Source of the DNA: Dehalococcoidia bacterium | GTDB lineage: Bacteria; Chloroflexota; Dehalococcoidia; GIF9; UBA5629 | Length of the DNA: 7,483 nucleotides | Assembly: GCA_028715025.1 (NCBI GenBank) | Contig: JAQTLG010000078.1 | Location: forward strand, 1 to 7,483 | Reading direction: 5' to 3' | Shown here: in pieces, positions 1 through 5,893 of the stretch | How positions within the stretch are numbered: position 1 is the first letter of the stretch | Layout of the letters: every line of letters starts with the position of its first letter | Notes under the pieces: model-generated | Databases searched by the model: none | What the model was told of the DNA's origin: nothing | Seen by the model: the letters and a program-made list of their open reading frames with translations, nothing else | Program-made: the position numbers and the translations under genes

Positions 1-2
1 CC

Positions 3-935
3 GTTTATGCTGTTCACAATGCCAGCATGAAAATAGTGGATGACAGCGCATCTTATGTGGAAGGCGCACTGCGGGATTTCAGCGGCCGGGACAGAATAAG
101 GCTTTGTTTCCGCGCCAGGGTCGCCCAGAATAATGCCACTGCCCGCATCGGGCTGTTTGACACCGGAGGCGCTCACGGGTTGATGACGCTGCGGTTTAAT
201 AATGCGGGCAATATCACGGCCCATAACAACCTTTCCCTGACCACTTTGCAGGCTTACAGCGCAGACACATGGTACAAGTTCGAGATTTTACATGATGCGG
301 CAAGCCACCTGTGGAGCTGCTGTATTGACGATGTGCTTAAAGCCGACGGCTGGAACACTTATAACAACTACACGTACCAGGCTGTTCAACACAGGTGTGA
401 ATTTCAGACGGCGGCTGAAACAGGAGCTTTATATATAGACGGCTGGTTTGTCGCCAACTGGACCACTAACGAGCCCGCCTGGAGCAGTTTCGGGGCTGAG
501 GAATCCGAAGCGCCTCCGCCGCCCCCCGCCTATCACGTCATCCTCTCGGCCGTCTATTCCGAGGAGGCCCCCGGGGTCAACCGGACCTTCGTCGTCGGCA
601 CGGACGCCGCCGGAGGGCAGGTGTCCGGGTCCACCGTCACACAGGCCGACGTCGACCTGGTCGGCGAGCGCATGGATGCCCATCACAACCCCGCCGTCTC
701 CACGACTGCCGTGGCCGCCGCGGTGGCCGCTGCTCAGCTCGCCAGGGCCCGCCTGGACGGGCGGCGGGCGGAGCTGGTCATACCCCCGCACTGCGGACTG
801 GAGCTGTGGGACGTGCTGGCCGTCATCGATACCGTCGCCAACCAGGATACCCTCTACCGCGTCACGGGCTACCAGCTCGAATACGATACCGTCAAAGGCG
901 CATATCTCCATCGTCTCTTCCTCTCAGCCGTTTGA
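3..935 (+). CDS. 3' part of a modular phage-tail-like protein (LamG-like domain plus tail/baseplate-like C-terminal domain)
   Basis: The reading frame is open to the left edge, so the gene is 5'-truncated; the Met codon at 27 lies inside a domain and is probably not the start. Numbering from that Met, residues 1-150 look like a concanavalin/LamG-type jelly roll: alternating beta strands, a TWYKFEI strand near 82, and GALYIDGWFVANW near the end. A hinge with five prolines follows at about 162-168. Residues 170-302 look like the C-terminal part of phage tail or baseplate-hub proteins (gp37-like), with a helix rich in Ala and Arg, then LELWDVLAVID and YRVTGYQLEYDTVKGAYLHRLFL. Family knowledge suggests a virion tail protein with a carbohydrate-binding module, perhaps for host recognition. 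Codon use changes sharply near position 500: mixed third bases before it, almost all G/C after it. The phage assignment is an inference from pattern; a surface adhesin is the alternative. Confidence 0.6.
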   Translation, partial: VYAVHNASMKIVDDSASYVEGALRDFSGRDRIRLCFRARVAQNNATARIGLFDTGGAHGLMTLRFNNAGNITAHNNLSLTTLQAYSADTWYKFEILHDAASHLWSCCIDDVLKADGWNTYNNYTYQAVQHRCEFQTAAETGALYIDGWFVANWTTNEPAWSSFGAEESEAPPPPPAYHVILSAVYSEEAPGVNRTFVVGTDAAGGQVSGSTVTQADVDLVGERMDAHHNPAVSTTAVAAAVAAAQLARARLDGRRAELVIPPHCGLELWDVLAVIDTVANQDTLYRVTGYQLEYDTVKGAYLHRLFLSAV

Positions 936-965
936 GTTTGATTAATGCGTATAAGCGCAAGCTCA

Positions 966-994
966 TTGACTTTGTAAGGTGACGGCGTTATAGT
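966..994 (+). promoter_or_regulatory. Sigma70-type promoter for the lipoprotein gene
   Basis: TTGACT (966-971) and TATAGT (989-994) are separated by exactly 17 bases, five of six matches at each hexamer. It begins 31 bases after the tail-like gene ends and would start transcripts near 1001. The only gene it can serve on this strand is the small lipoprotein gene. This is a sequence match only. Confidence 0.55.
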
Positions 995-1035
995 GGATTC
1001 AAGCGAATGATCGTAATAGTTACGGGGCACGGAAG

Positions 1036-1539
1036 ATCACGTTAAATCATCGCATATTTGGCACAGGTTGCCTGGCCCTGCTGACGGCGGCCTTAGCTTT
1101 CGGCGGGTGCCTGCAGTCCGATAATACTACCACCGTTGCTCCAATAGTCCCGGCGGCCGAATCGGGCGATCCTTATATCGTTTACCAGCGGAGCGGAGGC
1201 CTGAATGAGATGGACGACAGGTTATGTATATACAGCGGCGGCAGTTGCGAGCTCTACAGGAAAAACGGCGTTAAATATACCTGTCCGGTCTTTTCACTCA
1301 AGCTTCGCCGGCTGGAACAGTCCTTCGAGGACGCGGGCTTCTTCTCGCTGCCGGCTGAATACCCGGGCAGCCCGCAGGCGTACGCCGTCAGGTACAGCAT
1401 CGACTATATGGCGAAAGGCCTGAAGCACCGGGTGACCGCCTGTTCCGATTCGCTGCCCGACCCGCTCGTCCCGCTGGTCAGGGAACTCGACCAGTGCGTC
1501 CTGCTCGTATCGATAGCAGGCGTCAGGACGCAGCCTTAA
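1036..1539 (+). CDS. Predicted small lipoprotein of unknown function, start codon unresolved
   Basis: The frame is open from just after a TAG at 991 to the TAA at 1537-1539. Codons 1036-1110 read as a lipoprotein signal peptide: an N-region with His and Arg, the hydrophobic stretch CLALLTAALAFGG, and then Cys at 1108-1110. The lipobox is slightly off consensus (Phe at -3, Gly at -2 and -1). A Thr/Pro-rich spacer follows, then a compact domain of about 105 residues with the pattern IYSGGSCELYRKNG...FFSLPAEY...VRYSIDY and a closing helix PLVPLVRELDQC. This resembles small secreted alpha/beta domains usually annotated as hypothetical. No ATG, GTG or TTG lies in frame upstream of the signal peptide; the first ATG in frame is at 1210 and would delete the signal and the first part of the protein. 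The start given (ATC, 1036) is therefore a placeholder. An ATG at 1007 is in another frame and stops at 1043. The protein would be membrane-anchored on the outer face; its function is not recognised. Confidence 0.55.
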   Translation: MTLNHRIFGTGCLALLTAALAFGGCLQSDNTTTVAPIVPAAESGDPYIVYQRSGGLNEMDDRLCIYSGGSCELYRKNGVKYTCPVFSLKLRRLEQSFEDAGFFSLPAEYPGSPQAYAVRYSIDYMAKGLKHRVTACSDSLPDPLVPLVRELDQCVLLVSIAGVRTQP

Positions 1540-2644
1540 GCAGCACGGAGACTATTCGATCGGCCGTATGGCCGTCCCACAACGGGATGGAAGATTTAGG
1601 TTTAGATTGAGATTGAGGGGGAGATTTGAGGATACGGGCTGCCGCTTTTTCCAGGCCGGCGCAATCGCTGCCCACCAGTTTGTTGCCGCCCGTTTCATGC
1701 GTGATACGCCACACCGGATAGTCCATCACGGTCAGGCAGGGAACGCCCAGCACGGCCGCCTCCACCTGAACGCCGCCCGAATCGGTGATCACGAAACGCG
1801 CCCCCATCTCCAGCCTCAGCATGTCGCGGTAGCCCAGCGGCGTCGTGAGAATAATGGTTGAAGCCGGCTTGTCCAGGCCGAATTTGAGCAGGTTTTTAAG
1901 CGTGCGTGGATGGGCCGGGAAGACCACCGGTATGCTGCGGGAGACCTCCTCTATCCTGGAGAGTATCATCTTCAGCTTCTCCCGCTCGTCCACGTTGGCG
2001 GGACGGTGCAGCGTCAGCAGCGCGTAACCCCCGTCCTTCACGCCCAGCCTGTTTAAAACGTCCGAACGCCCGGCGCTCTCCCTTACCATGACAAGGCTGT
2101 CCGCCATGATGTTGCCCACGCGGTGGATCCTGCCGGCGGGGATGCCCTCCTTCTTCAGGTCGGCGTCATCGTACTTCGACGTGGTGAAAAGGTAATGCGA
2201 GATATGGTCGGTCAGCAGGCGGTTGACTTCCTCGGCCATGCCCATGTCCCCCGTGCGCACTCCGGCCTCCACGTGGGCCACCGGTATGTGCAGCTTGACC
2301 GCGGCCAGCGCCCCCGCCAGCGCGGAATTGACGTCCCCCACCACCACCACTAAATCCGGCCTGGCCTTGAGCAGCACCTTCTCGAACTCCATCATCGCGC
2401 TGCCTGTCTGCCAGGCATGCGTGCCCGAGCCGACTCCCAGGTGTATATCCGGCTTCACCAGCTCCAGGTCCTCGAAAAAGACCTGCGACATCTGGTAGTC
2501 GTAATGCTGGCCGCTGTGAACCAGCATATATTCGATTTTCGCGCCGCTGCTGCCGGTACCCGTGTTGTGCTTATCGATGGCCCGAATCAGCGGGGCGATC
2601 TTCATGAAATTGGGACGCGTGGCGGCTACCAGTGTGATTCTCAT
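1523..2644 (-). CDS. wbpI: Non-hydrolysing UDP-GlcNAc 2-epimerase family protein (WbpI-like)
   Basis: The 373-residue length is normal for the family, which inverts C2 of a UDP-GlcNAc-type sugar in the cytosol through elimination of UDP. Visible family motifs are ATRPNFMKIAPL (8-19), SGQHYD (44-49), GD at 103-104, HVEAGVRTGDM (124-134) and AEEVNRLLTDH (137-147), with acidic residues E126 and E138/E139, then LHRP (212-215) and TDSGGVQVEA (287-296). In context the substrate is probably UDP-GlcNAc(3NAc)A, giving UDP-ManNAc(3NAc)A as the last step. Making UDP-ManNAc directly from UDP-GlcNAc is the alternative. Two deviations stand out: the usual second Gln-Glu-Glu position is Val294, and the RxxTERP block is MDYPVWR (307-313). 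Residues 341-352 are a Ser/Gln/Lys/Pro insert from a hexamer repeat, placed just before the conserved PLWDGHTADRI. The start ATG lies 3 bases after the toxin stop with no good ribosome site close by, suggesting translational coupling. The 3' end overlaps the lipoprotein gene by 17 bp. Confidence 0.88.
   Translation of the reverse strand: MRITLVAATRPNFMKIAPLIRAIDKHNTGTGSSGAKIEYMLVHSGQHYDYQMSQVFFEDLELVKPDIHLGVGSGTHAWQTGSAMMEFEKVLLKARPDLVVVVGDVNSALAGALAAVKLHIPVAHVEAGVRTGDMGMAEEVNRLLTDHISHYLFTTSKYDDADLKKEGIPAGRIHRVGNIMADSLVMVRESAGRSDVLNRLGVKDGGYALLTLHRPANVDEREKLKMILSRIEEVSRSIPVVFPAHPRTLKNLLKFGLDKPASTIILTTPLGYRDMLRLEMGARFVITDSGGVQVEAAVLGVPCLTVMDYPVWRITHETGGNKLVGSDCAGLEKAAARILKSPPQSQSKPKSSIPLWDGHTADRIVSVLLKAAS
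1588..1630 (-). repeat. In-frame hexanucleotide repeat, (A/C)AATCT type, in wbpI
   Basis: Read on the coding strand, this stretch is built from variants of AAATCT, CAATCT and AACCT. It encodes SPPQSQSKPKSS at a spot where epimerases usually have only a few residues before the conserved PLWDG. It shares 13 identical bases (1601-1613) and 10 identical bases (1618-1627) with a matching stretch in wbpE at 3777-3789 and 3770-3779. Confidence 0.65.
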
Positions 2645-2647
2645 GGT

Positions 2648-2902
2648 TCAGATTTCGTAAATGTCCCTTCTATGCCCTACAAATTGAATTAACGCATAAT
2701 CATCTTTGATTGTATAAATGACTCTCCAGTCCCCTATGCGCAATTTAAACATGCCCTTGAGATCCCCCGACAGAGGCTCGAGAGCGACTTTATCGGAGTT
2801 GGAAGCAAACCAGGTGATTCTCTTTATGATTCTTGTAACAACAGGTTTATCCAGCTGCTCAAGGTCTCTTACCGCTTTCTTGGTCCATTCGACCTTAAAC
2901 AA
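2648..2902 (-). CDS. RelE/ParE-superfamily toxin of a type II toxin-antitoxin pair
   Basis: An 84-residue protein with the full family pattern: an N-terminal strand FKVEWTKKA, helices carrying DLEQLDK and VVTRIIKRI, then LSGDLKGMFKLRIGDWRVIYTI (45-66) and the C-terminal strand FVGHRRDIYEI (74-84). Members cleave mRNA at the ribosome (RelE) or poison gyrase (ParE); the sequence does not separate the two, although the basic Lys/Arg set and the terminal Tyr fit the RelE side. The start is TTG at 2902: the upstream frame has TAG and TAA almost at once, and the TTG gives the standard N-terminus. An AGAGGT lies about 11 bases upstream. It overlaps the antitoxin gene by 8 bp, the usual coupling in such pairs. 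Its stop is 3 bases before the wbpI start, so toxin and epimerase share a transcript. Base composition is more AT-rich than the flanking sugar genes, suggesting later acquisition. Confidence 0.87.
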   Translation of the reverse strand: MFKVEWTKKAVRDLEQLDKPVVTRIIKRITWFASNSDKVALEPLSGDLKGMFKLRIGDWRVIYTIKDDYALIQFVGHRRDIYEI

Positions 2903-3083
2903 ACCTGTTTACTACCTCTTGATGAGTCATCTTATGGCGTTGGTTTTTCAGCCTGAGCTGCAGTTCTTTTTTAAAGCCAGTTCTTAAAACCAGGCCTGAA
3001 TCAGGGTCGCCAAAGAACTCCAGCATTTTCTGCTCTATTAAATGTTCAAGGTCATCCGCTGTTAAGTCTTTTATCTTGCTCAT
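2895..3083 (-). CDS. Antitoxin of the RelE/ParE-type pair
   Basis: A 62-residue protein directly upstream of the toxin and overlapping it by 8 bp. The N-terminal half, DLTADDLEHLIEQKMLEFF (6-24), is a predicted amphipathic helix; it is followed by GDPDSGLVLRTGFKKEL (25-41), which matches the DPDxGLxLR pattern of short antitoxins found next to RelE-like toxins. No clear ribbon-helix-helix or helix-turn-helix is visible, so DNA binding and autoregulation are inferred from the family, not seen. The basic C-terminus (RLKNQRHK) could contact the toxin or nucleic acid. The start ATG at 3083 has GGAG at 3097-3094, 10 bases upstream. The partner identity rests mainly on the neighbour. Confidence 0.75.
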   Translation of the reverse strand: MSKIKDLTADDLEHLIEQKMLEFFGDPDSGLVLRTGFKKELQLRLKNQRHKMTHQEVVNRFV

Positions 3084-3111
3084 TTCAAATGTGCTCCGTC
3101 CCGATAACCCA

Positions 3112-3144
3112 ATTATAATACATCTTGTTTGTCGCTAATAGCGA
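3112..3144 (-). promoter_or_regulatory. Predicted promoter and operator of the toxin-antitoxin genes
   Basis: In the gap between wbpE and the antitoxin, the minus strand has a perfect -10 hexamer TATAAT (3117-3112). A 13-base inverted repeat, TCGCTATTAGCGA (3132-3144), sits where the -35 element would be; no good TTGACA is present. A palindrome over the -35 region is the usual place for an autorepressing antitoxin complex to bind. This suggests the pair, and wbpI behind it, has its own start of transcription inside the operon. Confidence 0.45.
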
Positions 3145-3161
3145 GACGTTCACAGGTTTTT

Positions 3162-4298
3162 TTAACGCGTCGCCTCGCGAATGGCCTCCGCCACCTGTAC
3201 CACCTGCTGCTCCGTCATCTCGGGGTAGATGGGCAGCGACAGCACCTCGTCCTGCGCCTTCTCGCTCACCGGGAAATCGCCTTTCTTGCCGCCCTGCGCT
3301 GCATATACCGCCTGCAGGTGCAGCGATACGGGGTAATAGACCATGCTGGATATTCCCTGCGCGCTCAGGCTCTTCTGCAGCGCGCCGCGGTCTGTCCCGG
3401 CCTTCAGCCTGACGGTATAATAGTTATAGCAGTGGCGGCTGCCCTGCGCTTCACAAGGCACGGTGACATAAGAAATTTTCCCCAGGTATTTAGCATACAG
3501 CGCGGCCACGCGGCGGCGTCCCTCTATCCAATCTTTCAAATGCCTGAGCTTGACGCGTAAAACCGCGGCTTGCAGACCGTCCAGGCGGCTGTTGAAGCCG
3601 GGCACCAGGTGATAATATTTCTGCTTCGCCCCGTGGTTGCGCAGCATCTTCAGGTTATCCGCCACCGCGGCGTCGCCGGTGACCACCATGCCGCCGTCGC
3701 CGTAGGCCCCCAGCACCTTGCTGGGGAAAAAGCTCAGGCAGCCGGCGTCGCCGAATGTGCCGACCTTACGGGGAGATTTAGATTGAGATACGGGGAATGT
3801 ATATGCCGCGCCCAGCGCCTGAGCGCAGTCCTCGATCACCTTCAAACGGTGCTTTGCTGCTATCTCCATGATGGGACCCATGTCCGCCGGGTGCCCGTAA
3901 AGGTGCACCGGCATGATGCAGCGCGTCCTGGGCGTGATCTTCTCCTCGATCAGCCGCGGGTCCAGGTTATAGGTGAGCGGGTCGATGTCGGCGAAGACCG
4001 GCACGGCGCCGCACTGTGTGATGGCCTCGGCCGTGGCGATGAAGGTGAAGGGCGGTGTGACGACCTCGTCGCCCGGCTTGATCCCGCAGGCCAGCAGGGC
4101 GAGCTGCAGCGCCTCGGTGCCGGAGGCCACACCCACAGCGAAGGCGGCGCCGCAGTAGCCTCCCATTTCTTGCTCGAAGGCCTCCACTTCCGGTCCCCCT
4201 ATGAATTGCGCGTTCTCAATCACGCGCCGCACCGCCCCGTCGATCTCATCCCTGATCGAGGCATACTGCGCCTTGAGGTCGACCATGGGTATGCTCAT
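3162..4298 (-). CDS. wbpE: PLP-dependent sugar 3-aminotransferase, DegT/DnrJ/EryC1 family (WbpE-like)
   Basis: At 378 residues this is a typical DegT/DnrJ/EryC1 enzyme. It transfers an amino group (usually from glutamate) to the 3-keto sugar made by WbpB, giving UDP-GlcNAc(3NH2)A in the cytosol. Visible features are the N-terminal PMVDLKAQYASI, the cofactor loop ASGTEALQLAL (58-68), VIEDCAQALGA (154-164) with Asp157 for the pyridine nitrogen, and SFFPSKVLGAYGDGGM (189-204) with Lys194 as the Schiff-base lysine, then RNHG (220-223) and the substrate-side loop GFNSRLDGLQAA (234-245). Between ALGAAY and RKVGTFGDAG the family normally has about three residues; here there is an insert FPVSQSKSPR (168-177) from a hexamer repeat. 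The start overlaps the stop of the upstream gene as ATGA, with a strong GGAGG 7 bases ahead (4310-4306), so the two are translationally coupled. The Wbp role comes from the operon; the fold and chemistry are firm. Confidence 0.92.
   Translation of the reverse strand: MSIPMVDLKAQYASIRDEIDGAVRRVIENAQFIGGPEVEAFEQEMGGYCGAAFAVGVASGTEALQLALLACGIKPGDEVVTPPFTFIATAEAITQCGAVPVFADIDPLTYNLDPRLIEEKITPRTRCIMPVHLYGHPADMGPIMEIAAKHRLKVIEDCAQALGAAYTFPVSQSKSPRKVGTFGDAGCLSFFPSKVLGAYGDGGMVVTGDAAVADNLKMLRNHGAKQKYYHLVPGFNSRLDGLQAAVLRVKLRHLKDWIEGRRRVAALYAKYLGKISYVTVPCEAQGSRHCYNYYTVRLKAGTDRGALQKSLSAQGISSMVYYPVSLHLQAVYAAQGGKKGDFPVSEKAQDEVLSLPIYPEMTEQQVVQVAEAIREATR
3770..3795 (-). repeat. In-frame hexanucleotide repeat in wbpE
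   Basis: On the coding strand this reads as TCTCAATCTAAATCTCC, adding Ser-Gln-Ser-Lys-Ser-Pro to a surface loop next to the conserved KVGTFGDAG. It is built of the same AATCT units as the stretch at 1588-1630 and shares 13-base and 10-base identical blocks with it, in swapped order. Confidence 0.6.
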
Positions 4299-5893
4299 GC
4301 TTCACCCTCCGTTACCTTCTCGCTGTCTTTGTCGCCCTGCTTTTTATAGCGCCTGCCGCAGGACGGGCAAACGGCCGTTTGCGAACGGCCGAAATCGAGC
4401 TTGACGCCGCAGTTGCAGACCCAGCCGTTCTGCCGCGCGGGATTGCCGTAGTACATGGCGTGGTCGGGCACGTCTTTGGTGACCACCGCCCCCGCCCCGA
4501 TGAAGGCGTAGCGGCCGATGGTGTTGCCGCATACGATGGTGGCGTTGGCCCCGATGGTCGCGCCGCGCTTCACCACCGTGGGCCGGTACTCATGCTTGCG
4601 CGATACGTGGCTGCGCGGATTGAATACGTTGGTGAAGACGCAGGAGGGCCCGCAGAATACGTCGTCCTCCAGAACCACGCCCTCGTATACCGAGACGTTG
4701 TTCTGCACCTTGACGTTGTCGCCGATGGTTACGCCTTTGCCGATATATACGTTCTGCCCGATATTGCAGTCCCGGCCGATCTTGACCTCGGGCATCACGT
4801 GCGCGAAATGCCATATCTTGGTGCCTTTGCCCACCTCAACCGGCCCCTCCACCAGGCTGGTCTCATGCGCGAAGTAATCCTTATCCTCAGCCCCGCAGGC
4901 CACGGCGCGCCCGCCCTGCTCCAGCGACTGCTGGCAGTAAGAGAGAACCTCCAGCACCTGCAGCCCTTTGCGGCCGTCCACGCGCGGACGGCAGCGCGTC
5001 TCGATCGAGTTGATGAAATCCTGGCACTCCAGCCTGAGCGGCTCCTGGACTTCGACCTCCACCGCCCGCGCCTGCTTCTGGTGCGGCACGGGCCTGTGCT
5101 CTATCCACTCGATCTCGTGGTCGTACAGCAGCAGCTTGTCCTTCGGCTCGGTGTCGTTGAAAACGGCCATCTTTTTATCGCCCACCACTACCAGCCGCTG
5201 CTCCTTGTATGGATGCAGCCAGCTCACGAAGATGTGCGCCCTGATGCCGCTTTTGAAGCTGAAATTGGTCATGGTCACATCGGCGATTTCGCGGTGCAGG
5301 TAGTAGCCGCCGTGCGCGGACACCTCCTGCGGCATATCTCCGGCCAGCAGCAGCATCACCGATATGTCGTGCGGCGCAAAGCTCCACAGCACGTTCTCCT
5401 CGGTGCGCAGCTTGCCCAAATTCAGCCGGTTGGAATATAAATACTCGATCTTGCCCAGCTCGCCCGCGTCCACCATCTGCTTGAGCCTGAGCACCACGGG
5501 ATGGTACTCCAGCAGGTGTCCCACCATCAGGAGGCGATCATTTTTGTCGGCCAGCTCCACCAGCTCGCGTCCCTGCTCTATTTTAAGGGCCAGCGGCTTC
5601 TCCACGAAGACGTCCTTGCCCGCCTCCAGCGCAGCCCTGGCCATGGGATGGTGCAGCACGGCCGGCGCGGCGATCACCACGCCCTTCACTTCGTCATCCC
5701 GCAGCACACTGCGGTAATCGCTGCAGGTCTTTAAATACGGGTACTGCTGCTTGAATTTGCTCGTTACTGCAGGATCGGTGTCGCAGACCGTGTGCAGCGC
5801 GCCCAGCTCGGCGAAGTTTCGCACCAGGTTCTTGCCCCAGTAGCCGCTGCCGACCACTGCTATGTTGCGGCCCGCCTTATCCGAATCAGTCAT
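4295..5893 (-). CDS. wbpB/wbpD: Fused WbpB-type oxidoreductase, WbpD-type N-acetyltransferase and zinc ribbon
   Basis: A 532-residue fusion of enzymes that are separate in Pseudomonas. Residues 10-330 are a Gfo/Idh/MocA oxidoreductase: NAD-binding GSGYWG (15-20), EKPLAL (98-103) with the family Lys99, and FAPHDISVM (172-180) with the conserved His175; it would oxidise C3 of UDP-GlcNAcA. Residues 345-486 are a left-handed beta-helix acetyltransferase with hexapeptide turns (IGRDCNIGQNVYIGKGVTIG) and WHFAHV, VQNNVSVYEG and EDDVFCGPS typical of WbpD; it would N-acetylate the 3-amino sugar with acetyl-CoA. Residues 493-512 hold CNC...CPSC, a four-cysteine zinc ribbon, before a charged tail. All steps are cytosolic. 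The WbpE reaction falls between the two activities, so the fusion may hand the intermediate to and from the neighbouring aminotransferase. The ATG directly abuts the upstream stop with GGGAG 5 bases ahead (5903-5899); the 3' end overlaps wbpE by 4 bp. Confidence 0.92.
   Translation of the reverse strand: MTDSDKAGRNIAVVGSGYWGKNLVRNFAELGALHTVCDTDPAVTSKFKQQYPYLKTCSDYRSVLRDDEVKGVVIAAPAVLHHPMARAALEAGKDVFVEKPLALKIEQGRELVELADKNDRLLMVGHLLEYHPVVLRLKQMVDAGELGKIEYLYSNRLNLGKLRTEENVLWSFAPHDISVMLLLAGDMPQEVSAHGGYYLHREIADVTMTNFSFKSGIRAHIFVSWLHPYKEQRLVVVGDKKMAVFNDTEPKDKLLLYDHEIEWIEHRPVPHQKQARAVEVEVQEPLRLECQDFINSIETRCRPRVDGRKGLQVLEVLSYCQQSLEQGGRAVACGAEDKDYFAHETSLVEGPVEVGKGTKIWHFAHVMPEVKIGRDCNIGQNVYIGKGVTIGDNVKVQNNVSVYEGVVLEDDVFCGPSCVFTNVFNPRSHVSRKHEYRPTVVKRGATIGANATIVCGNTIGRYAFIGAGAVVTKDVPDHAMYYGNPARQNGWVCNCGVKLDFGRSQTAVCPSCGRRYKKQGDKDSEKVTEGEA

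Noticed and set aside
429..945. Long open frames on both strands inside the tail-like gene (429-911 minus, 448-945 plus)
   Set aside because: They are Pro/Arg/Gly-rich shadows of the GC-rich half of the real gene and show no domain pattern.
1012..1024. Small hairpin CGTAA-TAG-TTACG
   Set aside because: Only five pairs and no T-run; it falls inside the lipoprotein leader, so a terminator is unlikely.
1210..1539. Cytosolic protein starting at the ATG at 1210
   Set aside because: The frame continues upstream into a convincing lipoprotein signal and the promoter lies about 215 bases earlier, so this ATG is probably internal.
3155..3163. Run of seven T on the plus strand after the wbpE end
   Set aside because: On the transcribed strand of wbpE this is an A-run, not a U-tract, and no stable hairpin precedes it.
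3570..5440. Plus-strand open frames opposite wbpE and the wbpB/wbpD fusion (3570-4349, 4379-5440)
   Set aside because: Antisense shadows: composition mirrors the real genes, no recognisable motif, no ribosome site or promoter.
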